A stretch of DNA of 64,000 nt, taken from the NCBI RefSeq assembly GCF_047149785.1, contig NZ_BAAGBE010000001.1, positions 1,488,001 to 1,552,000 on the forward strand, read 5' to 3'. The notes beneath the pieces were generated by a model. That model had not been told where the DNA came from. It ran no database searches and saw only the letters and a list, made by a program, of their open reading frames with translations. The translations under genes were made by a program, and so were the position numbers. The stretch is from Nitrobacter sp047149785 (GTDB lineage Bacteria > Pseudomonadota > Alphaproteobacteria > Rhizobiales > Xanthobacteraceae). This document shows, one piece after another, positions 46,264 through 54,067 of this stretch (positions within the stretch are counted from its first letter, which is position 1; each line of letters opens with the position of its first letter).

Positions 46264-49200
46264 ATGCGATTCGAACGGCGCTATACCAAAGACGGTCAGT
46301 CACCCTATGCGGAGATCGATTTCCGGCTGACGACGAGCGAGATCCGCAATCCGGACGGCTCGGTGGTGTTTCGCCTCGAGAATGTGGAGGTGCCGGAATT
46401 CTGGTCGCAGGTCGCCTCCGACGTGCTCGCGCAAAAGTATTTCCGCAAAGCGGGCGTCGCGGCGCGCCTGAAGAAAATCGAGGAAGAGACCGTGCCCTCG
46501 TGGCTGTGGCGATCGGTGCCCGACACCGACGCGCTCGCCGCCCTCCCCGAGGCCGAGCGCATCGGCGGCGAAACCTCGGCCAAGCAGGTGTTCGATCGGC
46601 TTGCCGGCTGCTGGACCTATTGGGGCTGGAAAGGCGGCTACTTCAGTTCGGAAGACGACGCCCGCGCCTTCAATGACGAACTGCGCTACATGCTGGCGCG
46701 CCAGATGGTCGCCCCGAACTCGCCGCAGTGGTTCAACACCGGCCTGCACTGGGCCTATGGCATCGACGGTCCCGGCCAGGGCCACTACTACGTCGACTTC
46801 AAGACCGGCAAGCTGACCCGGTCGAAGTCCTCCTATGAGCATCCGCAGCCGCACGCCTGCTTCATCCAGGGCATCGAGGACGACCTCGTCAACGAAGGCG
46901 GCATCATGGACCTGTGGGTGCGCGAGGCGCGCCTGTTCAAATACGGCTCCGGCACCGGCTCCAACTTCTCGCGGCTGCGCGGCGAAGGCGAGCGCCTTTC
47001 CGGCGGCGGCCGTTCCTCGGGCCTGATGAGCTTCCTCAAGATCGGCGACCGAGCCGCGGGCGCGATCAAGTCGGGCGGCACCACGCGCCGCGCCGCCAAG
47101 ATGGTGGTAGTCGATGCTGATCATCCGGACATCGAGCAGTACATCGACTGGAAGGTGAAAGAGGAGCAGAAGGTCGCCGCGCTCGTCACCGGCTCCAGGA
47201 TCAACCAGAAGCACCTCAAGGCGGTGATGCGCGCCTGCGTCAACTGCGAGGGCTCGGGCGACGACTGCTTCGTGCCGGAGAAGAACCCGGCGCTTCGCCG
47301 CGAGATCAAGCTCGCCCGCCGCGCGCAGGTCCCTGACAACTACATCAAGCGCGTCATCCAGTTCGCCCGGCAAGGCTACAAGGATATCGACTTCCCGGTC
47401 TACGACACCGACTGGGACAGCGAAGCCTATCTCACCGTGTCCGGCCAGAACTCCAACAACTCGGTGTCGCTGAAGGACGACTTCCTGCGCGCGGTCGAGA
47501 CCGACGGCAACTGGAATCTGAAGGGACGCACGAACGGGAAGGTGACGAAGACCCTCAAGGCGCGCGATCTCTGGGAGAAGATCGGCTACGCCGCCTGGGC
47601 CTCGGCCGATCCCGGCCTGCACTTCAACACCACGATGAACGACTGGCACACCTGCAAGGCGTCCGGCGATATCCGCGCGTCGAATCCGTGCTCGGAATAC
47701 ATGTTCCTCGACGACACCGCCTGCAATCTGGCCTCGCTGAATCTGCTGACGTTCTATCGCAGCAGCGCCGCGACCGCTGCCACGCTCTCTCCCCCCTTGT
47801 GGGGGAGAGGTGGAGAGGGGGGTGAAGCTGCAAACGCCGGCGTCGATGGCTTACCCCCCTCCCTTCCCTCCCCCACAAGGGGGGAGGGAAAAGATCGCGC
47901 GTTCGACATCGACGCCTATGAACACACCGTGCGGCTCTGGACCGTGGTGCTGGAAATCTCGGTGCTGATGGCGCAGTTCCCATCCAAGGCGATCGCGGAG
48001 CTGTCTTACGAATTCCGCACGCTGGGCCTCGGCTTTGCCAACATCGGCGGCCTGTTGATGACCATGGGCCTGTCCTACGACTCCAAGGAAGGCCGCGCGC
48101 TGTGCGGTGCGTTGACCGCGATCATGACCGGCATCGCCTACAAGACCTCCGCCGAGATGGCCGGCGAACTCGGCGCCTTCCCCGGCCACAAGAAAAACGC
48201 CGGCCACATGCTGCGCGTGATCCGCAATCACCGCCGCGCCGCGCTCGGTCAAGCTTCCGGCTATGAGGCCCTCGCCGTCAACCCGGTGCCGCTCGACCAT
48301 GCCTCCTGCCCGCAACCCGACCTCGTCGCCCACGCGACGAAAGCATGGGACGATGCGCTCGCGCTCGGTGAGCAGCACGGCTATCGCAACGCGCAAGTGA
48401 CGGTGGTCGCGCCGACCGGCACCATCGGCCTGGTGATGGACTGCGACACCACCGGCATCGAACCCGACTTTGCGCTGGTGAAGTTCAAGAAGCTCGCCGG
48501 CGGCGGCTATTGGAAGATCATCAATCGCGCCGTGCCGGAAGCCTTGCGCGCGCTCGGCTATCGCGAGAGCGAGATCGCCGAGATCGAAGCCTATGCGGTC
48601 GGTCACGGCTCGCTGTCCAACGCCCCCGGCATCAACGTCTCGACGCTGAAGGCCAAGGGCTTCACCGACGAGGCGATCGAGAAAGTGGAGAAGGCGCTGC
48701 CGACCGCGTTCGACATCAAGTTCGCCTTCAACAAGTGGACGTTCGGCGAGGACTTCATCCGCGACACGCTCGGCATCGACTCGGAGGCCCTCGCCTCTCC
48801 GACTTTCGACCTGCTCGCGGCGGTCGGCTTCACCAGGCGCGAAATCGAGGCGGCCAACGTGCACATCTGCGGCGCGATGACGGTGGAAGGCGCGCCGCAT
48901 CTCAAGGCCGAGCACTATCCGGTGTTCGACTGCGCCAATCCCTGCGGCAAGATCGGCAAGCGCTATCTGTCGGTAGAAAGTCACATCCGCATGATGGCGG
49001 CGGCGCAGCCGTTCATCTCGGGCGCGATCTCGAAAACCATCAACATGCCGAACGACGCCACGGTGGACGATTGCAAGTCGGCCTACTTGCTCTCCTGGAA
49101 GCTGGCGCTGAAGGCCAACGCGCTCTATCGCGACGGCTCGAAACTGTCGCAGCCGCTCAACTCGCAGCTCATCGCCGACGATGACGATGACGACGATGCC

Positions 49201-50151
49201 ATCGAGGCACTGCTAGAGAAGCCGATGGCGGCGCGCGCCGCCGCCGTTTCCGAGAAGGTGGTGGAGCGGCTGGTCGAACGCATCATCGTGATGCGCGAGC
49301 GCGAGAAGATGCCGGATCGCCGCAAGGGCTACACCCAGAAAGCCGTCGTCGGCGGACATAAAGTTTATCTCCGCACCGGCGAATACGACGACGGACGCCT
49401 GGGCGAGATCTTCATCGACATGCACAAGGAAGGCGCGGCGCTGCGCTCCTTCATCAACAACTTCGCCATTGCTGTTTCATTGGGCTTGCAATACGGCGTG
49501 CCGCTGGAGGAATATGTCGACGCCTTCACCTTCACCCGCTTCGAGCCCGCGGGGCCGGTGCAGGGTAACGACTCGATCAAATACGCGACCTCGATCCTCG
49601 ACTATGTGTTCCGCGAACTCGCGGTGAGCTACATGTCGCGCTTCGATCTCGCCCACGTCGATCCCTCGGAGTCCGGCTTCGACGCCATCGGCAAGGGCGT
49701 CGTGGAAGGCAAGGAGCCGGAAGGTCAGCCGCAGCAGGCCACCCGCTACGTCTCCAAGGGGCTGACCCGCTCGCGCACCGACAACCTCGTCGTCATGCGC
49801 GGCGGTGGGGGTGGAGCTGATATCGCTAACACGGATGCCGTCGCCAAATCTGATCAGCCGAGAATGGGATACTCGGATAGCAAAAGCGAAAACACAGTAA
49901 CGGCTTTGCGGCTTGAGCCAGAACGTGATCGGTCGCCAACCGAAAAGCTTGAGACACAAGCGCGGAGCAAGTCTGGTTCAGCACAAGCAGCATCCGTGCA
50001 GTCTGGGCCTTCAAAAGCCGAACGACGCGCAGAAGCTCAAGCGAAAGGCTATGTCGGCGATATGTGCGCAGAATGCAGCAGCTTTACTTTGGTGAGAAAC
50101 GGAACTTGTTTAAAATGTGACACTTGCGGTTCAACAACGGGCTGTAGCTAA
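46264..50151 (+). CDS. nrdJ: Adenosylcobalamin-dependent (class II) ribonucleotide reductase
   Basis: 1295 residues reducing ribonucleotides to deoxyribonucleotides with B12 as radical source, oxygen-independent. Start ATG 46264 (MRFERRYTKDGQSPYAEIDF). Motifs: NSPQWFNTGLHWAYG, PQPHACFIQG, the radical-cysteine loop NPCSEYMF with Cys476 and partner Cys487 (DDTACNLASLNL), and VVAPTGTIGLVMDCDTTG. Residues about 508-543 are an in-frame repeat insert. From about 49815 the DNA is AT-richer and the linker is atypical, yet it ends in a complete zinc ribbon (YVGDMCAECSSF, CLKCDTCGSTTGCS, from Cys1268). This suggests the 3' end was replaced by incoming DNA. Confidence 0.95.
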   Translation: MRFERRYTKDGQSPYAEIDFRLTTSEIRNPDGSVVFRLENVEVPEFWSQVASDVLAQKYFRKAGVAARLKKIEEETVPSWLWRSVPDTDALAALPEAERIGGETSAKQVFDRLAGCWTYWGWKGGYFSSEDDARAFNDELRYMLARQMVAPNSPQWFNTGLHWAYGIDGPGQGHYYVDFKTGKLTRSKSSYEHPQPHACFIQGIEDDLVNEGGIMDLWVREARLFKYGSGTGSNFSRLRGEGERLSGGGRSSGLMSFLKIGDRAAGAIKSGGTTRRAAKMVVVDADHPDIEQYIDWKVKEEQKVAALVTGSRINQKHLKAVMRACVNCEGSGDDCFVPEKNPALRREIKLARRAQVPDNYIKRVIQFARQGYKDIDFPVYDTDWDSEAYLTVSGQNSNNSVSLKDDFLRAVETDGNWNLKGRTNGKVTKTLKARDLWEKIGYAAWASADPGLHFNTTMNDWHTCKASGDIRASNPCSEYMFLDDTACNLASLNLLTFYRSSAATAATLSPPLWGRGGEGGEAANAGVDGLPPSLPSPTRGEGKDRAFDIDAYEHTVRLWTVVLEISVLMAQFPSKAIAELSYEFRTLGLGFANIGGLLMTMGLSYDSKEGRALCGALTAIMTGIAYKTSAEMAGELGAFPGHKKNAGHMLRVIRNHRRAALGQASGYEALAVNPVPLDHASCPQPDLVAHATKAWDDALALGEQHGYRNAQVTVVAPTGTIGLVMDCDTTGIEPDFALVKFKKLAGGGYWKIINRAVPEALRALGYRESEIAEIEAYAVGHGSLSNAPGINVSTLKAKGFTDEAIEKVEKALPTAFDIKFAFNKWTFGEDFIRDTLGIDSEALASPTFDLLAAVGFTRREIEAANVHICGAMTVEGAPHLKAEHYPVFDCANPCGKIGKRYLSVESHIRMMAAAQPFISGAISKTINMPNDATVDDCKSAYLLSWKLALKANALYRDGSKLSQPLNSQLIADDDDDDDAIEALLEKPMAARAAAVSEKVVERLVERIIVMREREKMPDRRKGYTQKAVVGGHKVYLRTGEYDDGRLGEIFIDMHKEGAALRSFINNFAIAVSLGLQYGVPLEEYVDAFTFTRFEPAGPVQGNDSIKYATSILDYVFRELAVSYMSRFDLAHVDPSESGFDAIGKGVVEGKEPEGQPQQATRYVSKGLTRSRTDNLVVMRGGGGGADIANTDAVAKSDQPRMGYSDSKSENTVTALRLEPERDRSPTEKLETQARSKSGSAQAASVQSGPSKAERRAEAQAKGYVGDMCAECSSFTLVRNGTCLKCDTCGSTTGCS
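47785..47889 (+). repeat. Palindromic repeat inserted in frame within nrdJ
   Basis: Two G/C-run hairpins, CTCTCCCCCCTTGTGGGGGAGAG at the left and CCCTCCCCCACAAGGGGGGAGGG at the right (each written here in 20 bases or fewer per arm), around a spacer. It encodes Pro/Gly-rich sequence (LSPPLWGRGGEGGE, LPPSLPSPTRGEG) shortly after the active-site loop, in frame. Confidence 0.75.
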
Positions 50152-50162
50152 GGCGACGGACT

Positions 50163-50819
50163 ATGGCCCGAGATCACAAAGTTCGAATCAATGACCGCAA
50201 AGGCATCGCTAAAGTTGCGATGTCTTGGTGGCTCGTTGCGAACAGGCTTGGGCACAGCTTTAACATCTGCACATTTGTTACCGAGATACTTGCAAAAAGG
50301 CTACGCAACAAAGGGGCGCTCGAAATAATTTACTACCGCCATGAAGATTTGCGAGAGAAGGCGTGCGTAACCTTCAACCCACTAACGCTGCACATCGTCA
50401 AGCAAATCTGGATCGACGCGGACTTAGGTAAACCATACGCTCGGCGAATAGTCGCCCACGAAATTGGTCATATCGTGCTCCACGATAGTAATGCGGTAGC
50501 GTTCTCGGACGACAAAACTGCCCAGCTCAATTTCATTCAAGACGAAGAATCTGGCGAGTGGCAGGCGAACATTTTTGCCGACTATTTCTTAGTGCCCGAT
50601 CATGTAGCTGTAAAACTCAAGGTACCCGATGTGATCGCCGGTCTGTGCGTAGTGACCGACGAGCTTGCCGAACGACGGCTCCGCGAAGCCAAGTCTGAGA
50701 AAGAAATATTGATGCCGACTTATGAGGGCGACATGTGCCCGGATTGCTCGAACTTCACATTGGTTCGTAACGGTACCGTCCTAGTGTGCGACACATGTGC
50801 TCGCCCAGCGGAATGTTAG
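50163..50819 (+). CDS. ImmA/IrrE-like metallopeptidase fused to an NrdJ-type C-terminal zinc ribbon
   Basis: 218 residues starting 11 bp after the nrdJ stop, with AAGG upstream. Residues about 75-155 are an ImmA/IrrE zinc peptidase: RRIVAHEIGHIVLHD with H99-E100-x-x-H103, and the third ligand region EWQANIFADYFLVP (E132). ImmA cleaves repressors such as ImmR; IrrE/PprI cleaves DdrO. Residues 188-218 (YEGDMCPDCSNFTLVRNGT, VCDTCARPAEC; Cys192, 195, 209, 212, 218) closely match the NrdJ tail just upstream. No XRE repressor gene is adjacent, which is unusual for this family. The base composition is lower in GC than the chromosome. Function inferred, not known. Confidence 0.85.
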   Translation: MARDHKVRINDRKGIAKVAMSWWLVANRLGHSFNICTFVTEILAKRLRNKGALEIIYYRHEDLREKACVTFNPLTLHIVKQIWIDADLGKPYARRIVAHEIGHIVLHDSNAVAFSDDKTAQLNFIQDEESGEWQANIFADYFLVPDHVAVKLKVPDVIAGLCVVTDELAERRLREAKSEKEILMPTYEGDMCPDCSNFTLVRNGTVLVCDTCARPAEC

Positions 50820-50951
50820 CACAAACGGTTCGAGAAACGCTTTTCCGTTTTTCTCAACAAAAGTGGGGACAATCGTCAAACGCTAGGCTTGCAAAACGAA
50901 CAAAGCATGATCGTTCATAGTATAAATGAATTGATTCGTTTTCCTGAAATA

Positions 50952-51063
50952 CCAATGCCGAGGCTCGAACCTCGGCATTGGAACCCGTGAAGCACAGTTG
51001 AGGTACTTACGGGGGCACCGAGAAAGCATCGCTTCCTCTCAGTCGCGTGAGCAGTTAAGCGAT
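50952..51063. ncRNA. Structured intergenic segment, possible small RNA or leader
   Basis: Three consecutive helices: a perfect 12-bp stem CCAATGCCGAGG (50952-50963) with CCTCGGCATTGG (50970-50981), loop CTCGAA; CCCGTGAAG (50984-50992) with CTTACGGG (51006-51013), one bulge; and ATCGCTT (51028-51034) with AAGCGAT (51057-51063). It lies between the ImmA-like gene and the small SANT-like gene. No U-run follows the first stem, so it is not a simple terminator. Strand and function are undetermined. Confidence 0.4.
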
Positions 51064-51130
51064 TCTATCGTCCGGCGTCCAGCGGAGCTTCAACGTTTTC
51101 CAACGCCCAAAAGGGCAGGAGGCGTGAGAG

Positions 51131-51331
51131 ATGGCAAAATATGATAGGAATTCTGGGAAAGCTTGGACGCCCAGCGAAGTGAAACAACTTCGCCAAGAGG
51201 CAAAAGGTAATACGCCGACGCGCGTGATCGGACTGCACCTCGGTCGCACGGAAACCTCTGTGCGAGCGAAAGCTTCGAAAAACGGCATTTCGCTCAAACC
51301 GACGAACCAATCCCCGTATAACCGCAAATAG
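51131..51331 (+). CDS. Small SANT/Myb-like DNA-binding protein
   Basis: 66 residues; ATG 51131 with AGGAGG ahead. Sequence KAWTPSEVKQLRQEAKGNTP then TRVIGLHLGRTETSVRAKAS KN... matches a three-helix SANT/HTH fold; nearly the same short protein, ending KPTNQSPYNRK, is widespread in rhizobial genomes. It may regulate the islet. The gene's position right after the structured segment makes it a candidate target of that element. Confidence 0.75.
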   Translation: MAKYDRNSGKAWTPSEVKQLRQEAKGNTPTRVIGLHLGRTETSVRAKASKNGISLKPTNQSPYNRK

Positions 51332-51443
51332 CATTTCGGGGTGGCCACGAGCCGCCCCTTTTTTCATATCGGACCACTCACTGCTTTGCCTCAAACTTAA
51401 TTTATCAGTGAAGGCAAGATGCTAATTTCGAAAGATTATTCGC

Positions 51444-52322
51444 ATGGACTCTGTTTCTGTGAAGTATGGTTCTCCCGACAATCCGCTTAAGATCGGCGAG
51501 ATCACCATCGAATGCTACGTATTGGAGGATGGAGAACGAGTCCTCCTATATTCAGACATTCAGAGAGCGATGGGTTTTGCTAGTGGCGGCTCAATGGTCG
51601 CGGGGAAGAATCGACTTGAGTTGTTTGCATCCCGTTGCCGTATTGCTCAGTACATTCCAGGGCATATACAGCTAAAGCTCGAAACTCCCATCGAAATTAA
51701 AAAGCCAAATGGGGCAAAAGCCTATGCCCTTCATGCGGAAGTTCTACCTGCATTGTGTGAAGCGGTCGTCGCAGCAGCACGCATGGGAGTTCTACAAGAG
51801 CAGCAGCTCTTTATCGCTCATCAATGTGAAGTATTGCTGAGCGGATTGTCTCGCGTTGGCATTATCGCGCTTGTTGATGAAGCGACCGGATATCAAAGAT
51901 ATCGCAAAGAGCAGGCGCTTCAGAAGATTTTAGACGCATATATTCTGCCGGAACATCGCCCGTGGATGAAAGCTGTACCTGTTGAGTTTTTTCAAGAGAT
52001 GTTTCGAGTCTTCGGATGGCAACATAAGGCGGGCAACCGCGGCCCACGATATGCAGGCAAGCTTGTCCGCAATCTTATCTATCGCCATCTACCAAAGCCT
52101 GTCTTGCCCAAGCTTGATGAAATGAACCCCTCCTTGCAAAATTATCAGCGTAAACACCGACATCACCAACTTCTCACCGAGGGATTTGGCTTAGAGCACT
52201 TTCGCTCTCAAATGAGCGGCATCATGGCGCTGTTACGAGCATCCAACAATCGCAACGAATTTAATCGACTTTATTTGCGGGCGTATGGCGGCCAACTCGA
52301 TCTCGATCTCGGCGACGGCTAG
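51444..52322 (+). CDS. P63C-domain protein
   Basis: 292 residues. The C-terminal half carries the P63C hallmarks: ATGYQRYRKEQALQKILDAY, RPWMKAVPVEFFQEMFRVFG, GPRYAGKLVRNLIYRHL, and RKHRHHQLLTEGFG followed by MSGIMALLRASNNRNEFNRL. The N-terminal half (VLLYSDIQRAMGFASGGSMV) looks like a KilA/BRO-type phage DNA-binding segment. P63C proteins are common in phages and mobile elements; their biochemical role is unknown. Lower-GC gene, last of the islet following nrdJ. Confidence 0.85.
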   Translation: MDSVSVKYGSPDNPLKIGEITIECYVLEDGERVLLYSDIQRAMGFASGGSMVAGKNRLELFASRCRIAQYIPGHIQLKLETPIEIKKPNGAKAYALHAEVLPALCEAVVAAARMGVLQEQQLFIAHQCEVLLSGLSRVGIIALVDEATGYQRYRKEQALQKILDAYILPEHRPWMKAVPVEFFQEMFRVFGWQHKAGNRGPRYAGKLVRNLIYRHLPKPVLPKLDEMNPSLQNYQRKHRHHQLLTEGFGLEHFRSQMSGIMALLRASNNRNEFNRLYLRAYGGQLDLDLGDG

Positions 52323-52415
52323 CCTGTGCGCTATATTCGCACATCACGGTGGTCGGCTTAACTTTCTGCCGGATGATCTACGCGCGCCCGCAAGAAGCTG
52401 TCTGTAAATCAGCAG

Positions 52416-52778
52416 CTACCCGCACGTCCACACCGGCCCGATCGGCGTCTGCGTCCAGCACGGGCCGACGCTGCCGCCGTTGTAGCGGCCGCGATAGAAT
52501 CCGGGACGGCCGGGATAGCGCCATTCGCCGTTGTAAAAATTGAAATACTGCACGTTCGGATCGATGTACCAATGGCGCCGGGGACGGCGCGCGTTGCGCA
52601 GCACCGACGCCTCCTGCTTGAACAGCGGAGCGGCGTTGTTCAGCGGCTGACGATAGCCCGGCAGGAAGCCGTAAGAATGCGAGCGATGCGCGTGCTTCTT
52701 GTGACGCGGCGCGGCATCAGCCGCGATGGACGCGAGCGACAAGACTATGGCCATCGATAGACACAAGATTCGCGACAT
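52416..52778 (-). CDS. Secreted hypothetical protein
   Basis: 120 residues with signal peptide MSRILCLSMAIVLSLASIAA and a His-rich N-terminus (PRHKKHAHRSHSYG). The rest is Tyr/Arg/Trp-rich (HWYIDPNVQYFNFYNGEWRY), ending GPCWTQTPIGPVWTCG with two cysteines probably disulfide-linked in the periplasm. Similar short exported proteins occur in Bradyrhizobium. High GC, so it marks return to the native chromosome after the islet. Confidence 0.7.
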   Translation of the reverse strand: MSRILCLSMAIVLSLASIAADAAPRHKKHAHRSHSYGFLPGYRQPLNNAAPLFKQEASVLRNARRPRRHWYIDPNVQYFNFYNGEWRYPGRPGFYRGRYNGGSVGPCWTQTPIGPVWTCG

Positions 52779-52828
52779 GAGGTCGATCCTGGCGCATTTC
52801 AGATTTTAGCTGAAACGCTGCGCGAATA

Positions 52829-52926
52829 TGTCATTGCGAGCGAAGCGAAGCAATCCGGTTCTTGTTCTGGCCCCAATTGCTTCGTCGCTATCGAGACGAC
52901 GACTGCGCGTCGCGCCGATCTCCTCG
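52829..52926. repeat. Dispersed repeat (GCGAGCGAAGCGAAGCAATCC type)
   Basis: The sequence TGTCATTGCGAGCGAAGCGA followed by AGCAATCC, with partial inverted copy ATTGCTTCGTCGC about 30 bp on, is a widespread interspersed element of Bradyrhizobium-type genomes. Located between the secreted protein and the ROK kinase 3' end. Confidence 0.65.
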
Positions 52927-52959
52927 CAACGACAGCAACCAAGCGCGCCGCACCCGCCT

Positions 52960-53889
52960 TCACCTGCCGACATGCTCCAGCGCGCCGCCCTTGTGGGCCG
53001 CGACGTGATCGGTCTTGTCGCTCTTGATTTCGTATTGCGGGTCGTCCTCCGATGCGCGGTGGGTATGGCCCTTGTAGTCGAAATCCCCGGTGTGAATGGC
53101 GGTAATCTTTCCCGACACCCGGCCCGCTTCGGAATTCCAGCTCACATGATCGCCGACCTTGAATCTCTTCGCCATGACATCCCTCCGCTTCGCGTCGTGT
53201 TGACGCCGCTCTTTTTCCCACAACCGAAACCCGCCCACGAACGCGTCGGCGTTGTCGCCATGGCGCGATTTCGGCGGCAGCTTGTCGAGATGTTCGACAT
53301 TGCCGCCCCCGATCAGCACCTCGTCCGGCTCCAGCGCGGCGGTGAGTTGCTCGACGATATCGGTGACGTGCTTGCGCCATTTCCTGCCGCCAAGGCGCTT
53401 CCGGCCGGCCTCGCCGGCATAATCCTCGTAGGTCTTGCCCTTGCGATAGGGCAGGTGTCCCAATTCCATCGGCTCCAGTTCGCCGTCGGCGATCATCGCG
53501 GAGCCTAGCCCGGTGCCGAGCCCGAGAAACAACATCCGCCCGCCGTGATAGCCACCGAACGCCTGCATCAGCGCATCGTTGACGACTTTCGTCGGTTTGC
53601 CGAAGGCTTTTCGGAAATCGAAGCCCTTCCAGCCCTCGCCGAGGTTGAAGGGATCGCGCAGCGGCCGATTGCCGGCGACGGGTCCGGGATAACCGATCGA
53701 GATGACGTCGTACGACCAATCCTTCGTCAGCGTCTTAACCCTGCGCACCATCTGCTTCGCCGTGAGATCGGGGCCGGATTCGAACTCGCGCTTGATCCGA
53801 TCCTTGCTGGTCATCACCTTGACGTGAGATCCGCCGACGTCGATCGCGAGAATCGTTCGGGTCTTTCGGTTCGTGCGCGCTGTTTTCAT
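52960..53889 (-). CDS. ROK-family kinase (polyphosphate glucokinase-like) fused to a DUF2945 TUDOR-like domain
   Basis: 309 residues. Residues 1-235 are a ROK sugar kinase with phosphate loop ILAIDVGGSHVKV, the catalytic-Asp region SIGYPGPVAGNRPL...VVNDA, GLGTGLGSAMIADGELEPME and the C-terminal GGFRLWEKERR that normally ends the protein. It continues into a complete small protein beginning MAKRFKVGDHVSWNSEAGRV and ending HKGGALEHVGR, a DUF2945 (hypervirulence-associated TUDOR) domain usually encoded as a separate gene. Loss of the ROK stop codon is the simplest explanation. Kinase activity on glucose with polyphosphate is inferred from family. Confidence 0.88.
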   Translation of the reverse strand: MKTARTNRKTRTILAIDVGGSHVKVMTSKDRIKREFESGPDLTAKQMVRRVKTLTKDWSYDVISIGYPGPVAGNRPLRDPFNLGEGWKGFDFRKAFGKPTKVVNDALMQAFGGYHGGRMLFLGLGTGLGSAMIADGELEPMELGHLPYRKGKTYEDYAGEAGRKRLGGRKWRKHVTDIVEQLTAALEPDEVLIGGGNVEHLDKLPPKSRHGDNADAFVGGFRLWEKERRQHDAKRRDVMAKRFKVGDHVSWNSEAGRVSGKITAIHTGDFDYKGHTHRASEDDPQYEIKSDKTDHVAAHKGGALEHVGR

Positions 53890-54067
53890 GGTGTCTGCCT
53901 TCAGAACGCCTCATGCATGTCTCGGTTCCCATGAAGCGATCAAATGCGGCCGGATTGTCGCCGCGGGTTTGCACGCAGCGGCTTGCGGCCTCTCACGTTC
54001 GGCCCTAACTAGTTGTGGTATCCTGCCGTTCTCATTGCGATATCCCGCCTTTCCGGAGCCCTCCTTG

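Noticed and set aside
46300..47649. 449-codon open frame antisense to nrdJ
   Set aside because: Val/Arg/Ala/Gly-rich shadow of the third codon positions of nrdJ.
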